This document shows, piece by piece, positions 24,724 through 34,086 of a stretch of 64,000 nt of DNA. The notes under the pieces were generated by a model. The model saw only the letters and a list, made by a program, of their open reading frames with translations. It made no database searches and was not told where the DNA came from. This stretch comes from an uncultured delta proteobacterium (GTDB lineage Bacteria; Myxococcota_A; Polyangia; Polyangiales; Polyangiaceae). The position numbers were made by a program, and so were the translations under genes. The first letter of the stretch is position 1. Each line of letters begins with the position of its first letter. The stretch spans positions 26,853 through 90,852 of the forward strand of contig CAITIQ010000508.1 in assembly GCA_903892415.1 (NCBI GenBank). Direction: 5' to 3'.

Positions 24724-25203
24724 TTAGAGCGAGGCCATGGCGCAGCGGCCCGCTTTGCACACCGCGCGCCGCAACGGCATCGCGCAACCGAGCGGCGGAC
24801 ACATCTTGGGGGGAGTGCGTTTGCAGTGTGCGCGGAAAGCGGCGAGCCAGTCGTTGTTCGCCGCGCGCTGGGTGCAGCCTGAGCAACAGGCGTTGGTAGT
24901 CGGCGGCGAATCAGCGATCTCGTCGGAGAAGATCCTGCAATCGTTGTCGCTTGTGCAGCGGTCATCCAATGGGGGAGGCGTTGATTGGGCGGACGTGGAG
25001 GCTGTCCCTGAAGGGGCGGTTGCCTGCGCGGTTGTTGTCGCTGGTACCGCGGCAACGGTGGGTAGCGTAGTTGCCGTGGGGGTCGTGGGTGAGGTCGCGA
25101 GCGCAGTGGGAGGGACCGCCACAGCAGCCTCACGCGGAGGCGGCTCGCACGCGGAAAACAACAAGAAGACGAGGCCCGCGACGTTGAGCCGCTGCGCTTT
25201 CAT
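24724..25203 (-). CDS. Cys-rich lipoprotein
   Basis: A 159-residue protein with lipoprotein signal ending LLFSAC, a Pro/Thr/Ala linker, and a Cys-rich end (DDRCTSDNDCRIF, NACCSGCTQ, HCKRTPPKMCPPLGCAMP, VCKAGRCAM). The start overlaps the stop of the upstream gene by four bases (25200-25203), so it is translationally coupled to it. The function is unknown. Confidence 0.7.
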   Translation of the reverse strand: MKAQRLNVAGLVFLLFSACEPPPREAAVAVPPTALATSPTTPTATTLPTVAAVPATTTAQATAPSGTASTSAQSTPPPLDDRCTSDNDCRIFSDEIADSPPTTNACCSGCTQRAANNDWLAAFRAHCKRTPPKMCPPLGCAMPLRRAVCKAGRCAMASL

Positions 25204-25565
25204 CGCGTCACTTTTCGAGCCGCGCGCGCGACGACTGACCAGGCTTCGTAGGCTGCATCGAGATCGGCGAGCAAGCTCTCGTCGTCGCTGCCGGTGGCAC
25301 CACCTTGCGAGAAGGACGCTACGTACTCGAGCGTGCCGGCCTTGTGCAGCTGACCGTCCTCACCGCAGAAGAGCTGGAGATCGTAGAGGTGCTGGCCCTG
25401 CTCATCGAGCACGTCGAAGCGTTCAATCAGCTCGGCGCCGCCTTCTCCGTCCGACTCGGCTTGCTCGAGCAGAGGCCCGAGTTGCTCGCGCTGGAGCTCG
25501 CTTAGATCCTCGAAGTCAGAACTCGGCAGAGGTCGGAATTGCAGCCGCATGCGGGGGAAGATCAT
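25200..25565 (-). CDS. Small acidic protein of unknown function
   Basis: About 121 residues if it starts at the ATG at 25565 (MIFPRMRLQF); the ATG at 25550 is also possible, and the frame is open further upstream over the divergent gene. It is acidic, without a signal peptide (DFEDLSELQREQLGPLLEQAESDGEGGAELIERF). It overlaps the lipoprotein gene by ATGA and is divergent from the gene at 25580, with only about 14 bp between the starts. Confidence 0.6.
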   Translation of the reverse strand: MIFPRMRLQFRPLPSSDFEDLSELQREQLGPLLEQAESDGEGGAELIERFDVLDEQGQHLYDLQLFCGEDGQLHKAGTLEYVASFSQGGATGSDDESLLADLDAAYEAWSVVARAARKVTR

Positions 25566-25579
25566 ACTCTTGCGCGGCG

Positions 25580-26512
25580 ATGGCAAACGAAATGCCCCGA
25601 CCGTTCTTCCAGTACGATAAACCAGCGTTTCAGGTTGGAAAGAAGCCCAACCCGAAGGCAACGGGCGGCATCGCGCAGATCAACAAGGTCCCAGCAGCCA
25701 AAGATCTGCCGGTCTTGCGCTCATTCGTTGAGGCGTATGGCTCCCAGGTGGTCGTGGTGATCGGACCCGAGGTTCCGCTGTCCGTTCTCGAGCATGTCGA
25801 TGGCGTCCCGTTCGTAGTGCTCGAGGCCGGGCGCACCTCCTTTGATGGCCTCTCGAGCCTGCCGAGTTCGGTCAGGCGGCTATCGATCCGCGAACAGTCG
25901 ATCCCTTTCTCGTTGTCCGAGCTTTCCGCAACGAACGAGATCGAGGAACTCGAACTCGACGTTGCCGAGTTGCAGAACGTTCGACCGCTCGAAAGGTTAC
26001 GCACGTTGGCTTGGAAGAGGATGTCCGACGCGGGGGCGGCGTTCGTGAGCGCGCAACCCAACCTGTTCGAGCTTGCGCTACGTGACTCCACATTGACGCG
26101 CCTGCCTTCGTCGGAGTCCCTCGAGCGCCTGCTCCTGTTCTCTCCTACGATGCTGAACTCGCTGATCGGCTTGGAGCAATGCGTCTCACTGCGGTTCCTG
26201 CGCATTGACGAGCCAAAGAAGATGCAGCGGTTAGGGTCACTCGCCAGCGCCTCAAAACTGGCAACCGTCATCCTCGTCGGCGCGCACGCGATTGGTGATC
26301 TATCGGACCTCGTGAGCGCGCCCACACTCGACTCGGTTGGTATCATCCAAACCGAACTCGACGAACAGCCCTTCCTGAGCTTGAAGGGAAAGCTCACGGG
26401 GGGAAGCTTCCAGCTGCAGACGCCGGAGGCGAGCAAGCGGCTGTTCGCCTACTTAGGTATCGAGTACAAGACAGCAGAGTTGATCGAGAATCACTTCTTC
26501 GACAACGCGTGA
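25580..26512 (+). CDS. Leucine-rich-repeat-like protein
   Basis: A 310-residue protein starting at the ATG at 25580. Regular hydrophobic motifs repeat about every 22 residues (LSSLPSSVRRLSIRE, EIEELELDVAELQNV, RPLERLRTLAWK, PNLFELALRDSTL, SLERLLLFSPTM, CVSLRFLRIDEP, SKLATVILVGAH), which is the pattern of a leucine-rich-repeat solenoid. No signal peptide, so it is cytoplasmic. The role is likely protein binding. The 3' ends of this gene and the WS/DGAT gene are separated by one base. Confidence 0.65.
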   Translation: MANEMPRPFFQYDKPAFQVGKKPNPKATGGIAQINKVPAAKDLPVLRSFVEAYGSQVVVVIGPEVPLSVLEHVDGVPFVVLEAGRTSFDGLSSLPSSVRRLSIREQSIPFSLSELSATNEIEELELDVAELQNVRPLERLRTLAWKRMSDAGAAFVSAQPNLFELALRDSTLTRLPSSESLERLLLFSPTMLNSLIGLEQCVSLRFLRIDEPKKMQRLGSLASASKLATVILVGAHAIGDLSDLVSAPTLDSVGIIQTELDEQPFLSLKGKLTGGSFQLQTPEASKRLFAYLGIEYKTAELIENHFFDNA

Positions 26513-26513
26513 T

Positions 26514-27953
26514 CTAAGGCGACAGGGCCGTCAGCCCGGCTCTGCTCGAAGCTGCGCTCCGTCCTAGCGAGGCCGCCTTTACCAGGTTGTCGAGAGCAAC
26601 GGCGATCCCTGAGCTGATTCGTTGTGGATCGGGCGTCAGATCATTGCACGCGAGTACGCTGAAGTGGAGCTTGTCCAAGTAGCTCCACACGGTGACGTTG
26701 AGCCCGATGCCCTCGAGAATGGGGCCCACCGAGTAGATCGCGCGCAGCGGTCTACCCTCGGCGAAGCGTTGCTCGCTCGGCCCGCGGACGAAGGAGACCA
26801 CCACGTTGACCGGCGGCGGCACATGATCGGCGAGCTGCCAGCGCGACCATTGGGCGACGACCCACGCGGCGGGTTTGGGCGGGGCGTATTGCAGCCAATC
26901 GCCGAGCAGCGTCGCAGGCACGAGCTCTTGCAGCAGCTTGGCCTGCTGCGTGACTTGGTGGATCACCAGCAGACGTTGCCAGTCGTCGGCTACGTCGGTG
27001 GCGAGTGTGGTGAACAAGCTGGAAACGTGATTGCCCGAGAGTTTCGCGCTCGGCTCGCTCTCGGATGAGCTGGGTACACTGGCAATCAACGCGCGCTCCG
27101 GAAGTTCGCCGTTGGTCTGCAAGTAGCTACGCAAGGCCGAGCCAACCAACGCAAGGACTACGTCGTTCAAGCTGACCTTGGCACTGGTCTTCACGCGCAA
27201 CGCCAACGCGAGCGGAAGAGCGACGGTAGCGAGCGAGCGCGAGGCGGTCAGGGCGCCGTTGAAGGACGTGCGCGGCGCGTCGAGCATCGGCCGCGGTGGA
27301 CGAGGCACGAGCGCATGAGCCCGCAAGTCCGACGCCGCCTTCCACGTGCGCTTGACCAGCGCCGGCAGCTGAGCAGCCTCTCGCAGACGGTCCCGCAGCG
27401 CCGAACGCACGAGCTCAAAGCGCGAGGGCAACCGTTCGGCCTGCCAGGGCGCATGGGGCTGCGCGATCGGCACAGCGAGGCGATCGTGCGTGGTCAGCGC
27501 CTCGAGTAGACGCAGCGCCGTAGCGCCATCGGCCAGGGCGTGATGCAGCTTCACCAGCACGGTGAACGCTCGATCCGCACGGCCTTCGAGCAGCCATAGC
27601 TCCCACAGCGGCTCCGTTCGATCCAACGGCTGACTGGCGATCGCGGCGACCGCTGAGTCGAACTCGCGAGGCCCGCCGGGTGCACGCACGCGTTTACACA
27701 AGACATGACGCGCAACATCGACCTCAGCGCATTCGATCCAGAGCGGATGGTGGAGCCCGAGCGGGACCTCGAGCAGGCGCCGTCGCAACAGCGGAAGGAG
27801 GTGCAGTCGGCTGCGCACGGCCTCGATCAAATGCTCGCGGGCGCTTGCGGGCTCGTCGAGCGGAGGCAGTACGAGCAGCTTGAGCGTGTGCATCAGCAGT
27901 GTTGGCGTCTCGAGATAGAGGAACCCCGCATCAAGCCCTGAAAGACGTTCCAT
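26514..27953 (-). CDS. WS/DGAT wax ester synthase/diacylglycerol acyltransferase
   Basis: A 479-residue protein starting at the ATG at 27953 (MERLSGLDAGFLYLETPTLLMH, the typical family start); the longer upstream frame is not coding-like. The active site motif HHALADG (H137, H138, D142) is intact, and PLWELWL before it and the later NVVVSFVRGP and GLNVTVWSYLDKLHFSVLACNDLTPD segments are typical. It transfers acyl-CoA to fatty alcohols or diacylglycerol to make neutral storage lipid. It is divergent from a patatin-like lipase gene. Confidence 0.95.
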   Translation of the reverse strand: MERLSGLDAGFLYLETPTLLMHTLKLLVLPPLDEPASAREHLIEAVRSRLHLLPLLRRRLLEVPLGLHHPLWIECAEVDVARHVLCKRVRAPGGPREFDSAVAAIASQPLDRTEPLWELWLLEGRADRAFTVLVKLHHALADGATALRLLEALTTHDRLAVPIAQPHAPWQAERLPSRFELVRSALRDRLREAAQLPALVKRTWKAASDLRAHALVPRPPRPMLDAPRTSFNGALTASRSLATVALPLALALRVKTSAKVSLNDVVLALVGSALRSYLQTNGELPERALIASVPSSSESEPSAKLSGNHVSSLFTTLATDVADDWQRLLVIHQVTQQAKLLQELVPATLLGDWLQYAPPKPAAWVVAQWSRWQLADHVPPPVNVVVSFVRGPSEQRFAEGRPLRAIYSVGPILEGIGLNVTVWSYLDKLHFSVLACNDLTPDPQRISSGIAVALDNLVKAASLGRSAASSRAGLTALSP

Positions 27954-28051
27954 GATCGGGGGAGAGCAAGCGTGAGACCAGGGTGAGGGCAGGGGGGCAA
28001 AGCGCGCACAGGCCTTGTTTCGCGCTGTGTGGTCCTTAGCTTCACTCCACC

Positions 28052-28993
28052 GTGAACAGCCAACAGCCGCCCGCGCGCACGCCGAAGATCGGCTTGGTGC
28101 TCGGTGCTGGTGGGCCGGTTGGGCACGCCTTTCATGCCGGTGTATTGGCGGCGCTCGAACGCAACGTCGGCTTTGATGCACGGCTCGCTGACGTCATCGT
28201 CGGTACCTCGGCGGGGGCGCAAGTTGCGGCGCTTCTGCGCGCCGGCATGGCTGGCGAGGATCTCGTCGCGCGGGCCGCCGGCGAGCCGCTGTCTGAAGCC
28301 GCTCAGTCGATCTCGCAGAACTTCGTGCGACCTTGCCACAAGACGCCGGACGCGAGCTTGCCGAAGAGCGCGTGGCCGGCCTCGCCCCAGTTCCTCCTTC
28401 ATTCGTTGCCGCGCCCTCGACATTGGCGGCCAGGCCGCGTGGTCGCAGCGCTGTTGCCTGAGGGGCGCGTTCGACTCGACGCGCAGACCGCTGGGCTCCA
28501 GGCGATCTTTGGTGGTGGCTGGCCCGAGCGCGAGACGCTGATCACTGCGGTGGAGCTCGATCGCGGCGAGCGCATCGCCTTTGGCGCGGCGGGCGCTCCA
28601 GGCATCGATCTGGGCACAGCGGTGAGCTGCTCCTCGGCGGTGCCGGGCGTGTACAAGCCGGTCGATTGGCAGGGCCGACGTTACGTCGACGGTGGGGTTG
28701 CCTCAGGGACGCACCTCGATCTGCTCGCCGACCGCCCGCTCGATCTCGTGATCGTGAGCTCGCCGCTGTCGATGTTTGCCCCCATCCGCGCGCTGGTGGC
28801 GCTTGAACGCCGACGGCTCGAGCGCAGCTTGCCGGTGCTTTTGATCGAGCCCGAACGGGAGTTGCTCGCGCTGATGGGGCGCAACCCGATGGACCTCGCG
28901 CGAGCAGCGATGGTCGCACGCGCTGCCTGCGAGGCGACCCAGCGCAAGCTCGACAGCCGTGAGGTCCGCGCGCTCTTGCGCCGAGCCTTCTGA
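28052..28993 (+). CDS. Patatin-like phospholipase
   Basis: A 313-residue protein from the GTG at 28052. The glycine-rich oxyanion hole is GAGGPVGHAFHAG, the nucleophile elbow is GTSAG (S53), and the catalytic dyad Asp is in VDGGVASG near residue 213. It is divergent from the WS/DGAT gene, with 98 bp between. Together they suggest turnover of storage or membrane lipids. Confidence 0.93.
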   Translation: MNSQQPPARTPKIGLVLGAGGPVGHAFHAGVLAALERNVGFDARLADVIVGTSAGAQVAALLRAGMAGEDLVARAAGEPLSEAAQSISQNFVRPCHKTPDASLPKSAWPASPQFLLHSLPRPRHWRPGRVVAALLPEGRVRLDAQTAGLQAIFGGGWPERETLITAVELDRGERIAFGAAGAPGIDLGTAVSCSSAVPGVYKPVDWQGRRYVDGGVASGTHLDLLADRPLDLVIVSSPLSMFAPIRALVALERRRLERSLPVLLIEPERELLALMGRNPMDLARAAMVARAACEATQRKLDSREVRALLRRAF

Positions 28994-28995
28994 GC

Positions 28996-29526
28996 TTACT
29001 TGCGCACGTAGCTGAGCTTGTAGACGAGGTCCTTCGGCAGCTCATCGGCGAACACGCGTACGTCGAGGCGCAGGCTCTTGTCGCCTTCGAGCGTGAAGGT
29101 GTTGATGCGGCCGCGCCCGTCGCGCTCGAAGTTCTGTGTCAGCGAGTCTTTCGAGAGCACGTAGTTCATGTCGATCTCAGTATCGCCGCTCGACGTGACC
29201 TTGACCTTCGCCCCGTTGAGCGGCCCGGTAAAGGAGCGTTCGTCCATCACGATGGTGAGCTCGGTCGAGGTGCGCGAGAACGTCAGCGCCGACGCGATCG
29301 CGTTGGCCGCGGTCAGGCGATCGCGGGCCATCTTCCGTACCAGGAAGCTCATCTCGGCGACTACGCCCTCGATCGCACGGTCGCGAGCTTTGCGGTCTTT
29401 GTCACCACCGCTATGTCGGAACGGCCCAAGGTAGGGCTTGAGTAGATCTTCCGCGGCATTCGCGGTGCGCGCGAAGCTCGGGAGCAGCACGGCTGCAACG
29501 CCGACCAGCAGCTTGCGCCGGTTCAA
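28996..29526 (-). CDS. Exported protein with possible Tat-like signal
   Basis: A 176-residue protein starting at a TTG at 29526 because an in-frame stop lies seven codons upstream. The start reads MNRRKLLVGVAAVLLPSFARTANAAE, with paired Arg before a hydrophobic run, so a Tat-type signal is possible. The mature part has strands (TELTIVMDERSF, AKVKVTSSGDTEIDMNYVLSKD, RINTFTLEGDKSLRLDVRVF). No family was recognised. Confidence 0.65.
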   Translation of the reverse strand: MNRRKLLVGVAAVLLPSFARTANAAEDLLKPYLGPFRHSGGDKDRKARDRAIEGVVAEMSFLVRKMARDRLTAANAIASALTFSRTSTELTIVMDERSFTGPLNGAKVKVTSSGDTEIDMNYVLSKDSLTQNFERDGRGRINTFTLEGDKSLRLDVRVFADELPKDLVYKLSYVRK

Positions 29527-29714
29527 TGGGACCGGCCTTCAATAGAGTGCAACAACATGTTGGGTCATCAGCACAGCTCGTGCCCGCGGTGGTCGGGGTC
29601 GCGAAGCTTGCTGATGGGTTCGTGCAGCGTGCCGCGCCAGGCTCCGTCGACTCCAGGCTGGGGCGATTAAGCGCCGGTGAGGCGTTTCGCCGCCGCAGCC
29701 TCAGGAGCCGAGGC

Positions 29715-29933
29715 TCACATCGCGCTGGGCGCCGGGCGAGGAGCCGGATCTCCGGTGTCTTTCGGGCCGGGTACAGGCTTCGGCTCGCGCGGCGGAATCG
29801 GCTGAGGCTTCGGATCTGGCCCAGGCCGAACTTGCGCTTCTTGCGTGGGCGTCGAGGCCGAGCCGCAAGCTGTAACAACCACGCCCGCCGCGATGAACAG
29901 GCTGAGCACCATGAGGACGACTGAAAGATGCAT
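29715..29933 (-). CDS. Small Pro-rich lipoprotein
   Basis: A 72-residue protein from the ATG at 29933 (MHLSVVLMVLSLFIAAGVVVTAC; lipid Cys23). The mature part is mostly Pro, Lys, Gly and Asp (PGPDPKPQPIPPREPKPVPG). It is probably an envelope-anchored linker or spacer. No catalytic features. Confidence 0.55.
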   Translation of the reverse strand: MHLSVVLMVLSLFIAAGVVVTACGSASTPTQEAQVRPGPDPKPQPIPPREPKPVPGPKDTGDPAPRPAPSAM

Positions 29934-30036
29934 GGGTTTGATTCTCCATTCAGCAGCCTGAAGGCCGCCGAATGTCCCGTGCTTCGCAACGAACGTGCCG
30001 TGGTGGCTGCGGGTTACAGCCAACCGCGCGTGTGGC

Positions 30037-30888
30037 TCATTGCGCTGCTTCCGGATCCAGCGTCACGCTGATCGAGGTGGCGGGGTTCTTGTCGCCGCGC
30101 GGGTCGATCGCGATGCCCGCTTCGACTGCTGCTGAGGTCGCCGGGGTGGCACTGTCGAGGCAGAGCTGAGTGTAGTTGTCGTTGTCGCCCAAGTCGGCGA
30201 GCGCGATAGGCGTGACGACCTCGCCACCTTCGAGCGTGACCTGCATACGCTGCCGCTCGGCGTCGCCGAACTCGTCGCCGGTGGTTGCGCGCACGCCGCC
30301 CGCCCAGGTGAGCTGGACGATCTGCTTTGTGGAGGGCGGACAATCGCTGTCCGGGAGCGCGGCCGGTGCGTAGCGATAGCCGATCCGCAGCGATGGACCG
30401 TCAGCGAGCGGCGTGACCTTCGCAAGCGAAAGGCCCTTTGCGTCGCCACCGTTTTCGAGCGGCACCGAGCCGACGATCTCGACGCTGACCGGCGGATCAC
30501 TCGGCGCATCCCCGAACTCTCCGATCAACAGGATGGTGTGCCGTTTGCTCGCTCCGAGGGCAGGGCGCAGGGTCGCACAACGTGGCGTGAGCACCTGACC
30601 CGAAGCGGTGGTCACGCGGAACGCCGAGGCCTCCGGCGCGTCCACGGCGATGCGCCGCGAGAGGGTTACCGGCATGCCGTCCATCCCGCTGCCGCCCATG
30701 CAAAGCACGTTGGCCGTCATCGGCAGCGCGTCATCGAGGCCGAAGAAGGCCTCCAGGACCGTCGCAGACGACGGACCGCCGCTGCCCCCGCTGGCTCCTC
30801 CGGTGCTGGTTGCGCCCGATGCGCCGGAGGCACAACCGGCGAGAGCGAGGCCGAGGGCGAACACGGGCAGGGCGAAGAGGCGGTGCAT
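30037..30888 (-). CDS. Lipoprotein of unknown function
   Basis: A 283-residue lipoprotein. The ATG at 30888 gives MHRLFALPVFALGLALAGC; an ATG six codons upstream at 30906 is also possible. A Gly/Ser/Thr linker is followed by a strand-rich domain with a few Cys (NVLCMGGSGMDG, PRCATLRPAL, SDCPPSTKQIV, QLCLDSA). No family was recognised. It is divergent from the desaturase gene. Confidence 0.7.
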   Translation of the reverse strand: MHRLFALPVFALGLALAGCASGASGATSTGGASGGSGGPSSATVLEAFFGLDDALPMTANVLCMGGSGMDGMPVTLSRRIAVDAPEASAFRVTTASGQVLTPRCATLRPALGASKRHTILLIGEFGDAPSDPPVSVEIVGSVPLENGGDAKGLSLAKVTPLADGPSLRIGYRYAPAALPDSDCPPSTKQIVQLTWAGGVRATTGDEFGDAERQRMQVTLEGGEVVTPIALADLGDNDNYTQLCLDSATPATSAAVEAGIAIDPRGDKNPATSISVTLDPEAAQ

Positions 30889-30993
30889 CGACGGCGCTTG
30901 TAGCATGGGGACGAACTCGGAGCGCGGAGGCGGCCCCGAGAGGCGGAACCACGATTGTTGAGCGCTCGCGTTTGCCCGCGGACATATCGAGTC

Positions 30994-31977
30994 GTGACCA
31001 TCGAACAACCGCCTAACGCTGAACCGCTTGATTCCGCTCCCTCGAGCCCCGTCTCCGTTCCACCGCCCTCGAGTTTGGCGCTCGGGTCAGGTCGAGTGGA
31101 GGTGGCTTGGGTGAAGACGTTCTGGCTCTATGGCAACCTCGGGCTTGGGCTGCTTGCCTTGGGAACGGGGCTCTCGGTCGCGGCCTTTCTTACGAGCTTC
31201 TTCTTGGCGTTCCTCACGCTCTGTGTTGGCCACTCGGTGGGGCTTCACCGCGGCATCATTCACAAGACGTACGCGACCTCACGACTGCTGCGTTGGACGT
31301 TTGCGTTGCTGTTCGCCTTCTCGGGTCTGGGCGGTCCGCTGTCTTGGCTGAAGGTCCACTACACGCGCGACTATTGGCAGAACCGTGCGGATTGCCCGCG
31401 CTTCTTCCGTTACGACCATGGCCTTTTAACCGACTATCACTGGAACATGCACTGCCGCTTCGTGCCGGCTCAACTAGAGCTTTACGGCCTGCCGAGCGAA
31501 GACACCGAAGACCCGTTGCTGCGCTTTCTCGAGCGCAGCTGGATGCTGTTCCCGGTTGCGCTGATGGCTCTCCTAGCGTGGCAGTTTGGCTGGGCTTTTG
31601 CCGGTGTAACCTGCTGTTTGCGAGTGACGGCGGGCATCCTGGGCCATTGGTTCGTTGGCTATGTTTCGCACAAGATTGGCTATGTGCGTTACGCAGTGGA
31701 CGGTGCTTCGTCGGAAGGGCGCAACGTGTTCTTTCTCGGCGTCATCTCCTTCGGCGAGGGCTTTCACAATAACCACCACGCGTATCCGGCTTCAGCGCGA
31801 ATGGGCGTGAAGTGGTACGAGTTGGATCTTGGTTGGTGGGTGGTTCGAGCGCTCGAAGTCTTGGGCCTGGTGCACGACGTCGTGGCGTGGCATCGGCCAG
31901 GGTTTGCGGCCAAGGCTGCCGCCAAGGCCGTGGACCCGCGCTTCATCTTCCGTGACCCCGATCAGCGCGTCGGCTAG
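30994..31977 (+). CDS. Membrane acyl desaturase
   Basis: A 327-residue multi-membrane protein from the GTG at 30994. Of the three histidine boxes of acyl-CoA/acyl-lipid desaturases, box 1 is clear (GHSVGLHRGIIH) and box 3 is intact (GEGFHNNHHAYP). Box 2, normally HRxHH-like, reads VHYTRDYWQN, a divergent HxxRDxxQ form. This could be a functional variant rather than a defect, because the region after it is well kept. The likely role is inserting a double bond into membrane fatty acids. It is convergent with the disrupted ferritin-like gene. Confidence 0.85.
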   Translation: MTIEQPPNAEPLDSAPSSPVSVPPPSSLALGSGRVEVAWVKTFWLYGNLGLGLLALGTGLSVAAFLTSFFLAFLTLCVGHSVGLHRGIIHKTYATSRLLRWTFALLFAFSGLGGPLSWLKVHYTRDYWQNRADCPRFFRYDHGLLTDYHWNMHCRFVPAQLELYGLPSEDTEDPLLRFLERSWMLFPVALMALLAWQFGWAFAGVTCCLRVTAGILGHWFVGYVSHKIGYVRYAVDGASSEGRNVFFLGVISFGEGFHNNHHAYPASARMGVKWYELDLGWWVVRALEVLGLVHDVVAWHRPGFAAKAAAKAVDPRFIFRDPDQRVG

Positions 31978-31998
31978 GTCACGGCGTAGCAGGGGCGC

Positions 31999-32941
31999 TC
32001 AAGCCGCTAACGTGGCGACGAATTCGGCCCGCAGTTGGCGAAGGTCCGCTTGGGCTTGCAGCCCAACCTCGGGCAGCCACGCAGCGGTCCGCTCGAAGGC
32101 GGGCAGCTCGGCTGTGGCCTCGCGTCGCACGAGCTCCATCGCGTCGCGCTCCTCCGGCGTGAGCACGGTGGCGAGCCAAGCATCGACGTCCCACGCGAGT
32201 TCGGCGTGGCTCGCCTCGTCGAGGGCGATTTGGGCGAGCTCTGCGGCCAGCTGAGGAGCGGCCACGCTGCGAGCCTGCCAAGCAACCTGCAGCGCCGCAA
32301 AGGACTCGAGCACACAGCCCTCACGTGCATTCAAGCGCGCAAGCTCGAGCAACGTAAGCGGCGCGCGCTGGGCTTCCTCTCGCGCGGGGAGTTCGGGCTC
32401 CGCGCAGAGCCGCAGCGCGACGGCCGTGTGGCGGCGCTCGTCCTCGGCGGCGATCATCGCCCGGCGTACGAGCGTCTCCGGCGCGCCGTGATGCCGCAGC
32501 GTTGAAGCCAGCTCCTCGAAGGCGACCACCGCCGACTGCTCGAGTATCGCCATCGCTCGCCATCGCTCGCCAGTAGTCGCGCGCGTTTTCGTAGGGCCGC
32601 GCGGGCAGCGCCTGGCCCGAAGGCCGCCGACCCGCAGCGCAATCCGCAGTGACATTGCAAGTAACGGTCTCGAGGCTCGGATCCGAACACGACATGCTGA
32701 TCTCGCCCTCGAAGAAGCCAGCGTCTCGGTACTTCTTGTAGGCGACGGATTGCTCGCAGATTGCGTTGCACTCAGCCACGATGCCGCCACCCACGCCGTC
32801 ATCTCCGCCTGCACCCGAGCCCTCCACCACATAGTCCGAGGGCACCAAGTCTTCCGGCGGCATCGGACAGCCACAGCCCGAGGACGGAAGTACGGCCCCA
32901 GCGAGCATGGCCCGCACGAGATAAGTCACAGCAGGACGCAT
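31999..32941 (-). pseudogene. Ferritin-like diiron lipoprotein disrupted by a 10-bp tandem duplication
   Basis: Frame 1 (start ATG 32941) reads a lipoprotein signal ending SSGC and a Cys-containing linker up to ENARDYWRAMA. Frame 2 then carries a complete ferritin-like domain: VVAFEELAS, EDERRHTAVA, a later E (EGCVLESFAA) and DEASHAELAWD, so all diiron ligand positions are present. The break is at 32551-32570, where the 10-mer CATCGCTCGC is present twice. Removing one copy would join the frames as RDYWRAMAILEQS. It looks like a very recent or reversible slip. Compare the intact relative at 17111-18277. Confidence 0.75.
32551..32570. repeat. Perfect 10-bp tandem duplication causing a frameshift
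   Basis: CATCGCTCGC is directly repeated (32551-32560 and 32561-32570) within the ferritin-like gene. The partial CGCCAT before and CGC after it continue the repeat register. Loss of one unit restores the frame, so it can act as a slip site. Confidence 0.85.
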
Positions 32942-33129
32942 CGGTCACCTCAAGGAAAGAAGGAAGATGCTCGAGCGTAGCGGCATTGGACGGACGCACA
33001 AGCCTGCAAAGGAGCGTGGCTTCGACGCCACGCCGGGGCACGCGCGCGTCGCTACGTGGCTGGTGCGCAAGGTGATTGCGCCAGGTTTTCGCGCCGCCTC
33101 GATGGTGCGCGGCTTGCTGCCGTGGCTGC

Positions 33130-34081
33130 ATGACTCTACCCATCGCTCGCTTGTACTGCGGGCTCACGCTCCTCCACCTCTTTGCGTTCGGCTGTGGCGG
33201 AGGTGCGGACGGCGACGGTGGCAGCGGCGGAAGCGGTGCAGGCTCGGCGAGCGGGGGCGCGCCTGTCGAGCTCGAGACGAGCGACGTCAGCTACGATTCG
33301 AGCGCACCCGAGGACCCGCTGCGTACGCTCGACGTCTACTCGCTGCCTTCATCCGCCGCCGCTGTGCCGGTCGTAATCTGGGTGCACGGCGGTGGGTGGT
33401 TCACCGGCGACAAGGCCAACAACATGGCGCGCAAGGTCGAACTCTTCAACGGCGAGGGCTATCTGCTCGTGAGCCTCAACTACCGGCTCTCCCCCGAGCC
33501 GAAGGCCTCTCCCGCCCCGGATCGAGTTCGCTTTCCAACGCACCCGGAAGACGTCGCACGAGCCGTCGCCTGGGTGCATGAGAACGCCGCGGCTTATGGC
33601 GGCGACCCCGAGCGAATCGCGCTGCTCGGCCACTCGGCGGGCGCACATCTTTGTCGCCTTGGTGGGCACGGCTCCCGACTATCTGGCGCCGTACGATCTC
33701 GCACCCAGTGATCTTCGTTGTGTGGGCTCGTTCGATACCGAGGGCTACGACATACCTTCGGCGATCGATACAGGGTCGGCGTAACAGAACGCGATCCTGA
33801 TCAACGCCTTCGGTGACGACCCCGCGGTTTGGACTGAGGCCTCACCGCTGACCCACGTCGCCGCAGGTGTGCCTGACTTCTTGCTCGTTGCGCGCGGAGC
33901 CGCTCCGCGCCGCGCCGCCGTGGAGGCGTTTCGCTCAGCGCTTGCCGACGTAAGCGTGCCCGCAGAGGTCATCGATGGGAGCGCTCTCGACCACGAAGGC
34001 GTCAACGACGCGATCGGCGAGCCCGATGATCAGATCATGACGCCGGCGATTCGTTCGTTCCTCGGGGGCTGCTTCGAGTAA
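33130..34081 (+). pseudogene. Lipoprotein alpha/beta hydrolase (esterase), frameshift and nonsense
   Basis: From the ATG at 33130 the frame encodes a lipoprotein (signal ending FAFGC) with a GGSGG linker and an alpha/beta hydrolase of the carboxylesterase/BD-FAE type: HGGGWFTGD oxyanion hole and the nucleophile elbow GHSAG. Just after this, at about 33650, an extra T in CTTTG shifts the frame; the next frame continues as VALVGTAPDYLAPYDL. A TAA at 33782-33784 interrupts that frame, which then resumes to 34081 with the acidic residue and His region (SALDHEGVNDAIG). Two separate lesions support a true pseudogene rather than one sequencing error. Confidence 0.75.
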
Positions 34082-34086
34082 TCCGC

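Noticed and set aside
27954..28181. N-terminal extension of the WS/DGAT frame
   Set aside because: It is basic and of low complexity and covers the divergent patatin start; the ATG at 27953 matches the family N-terminus.
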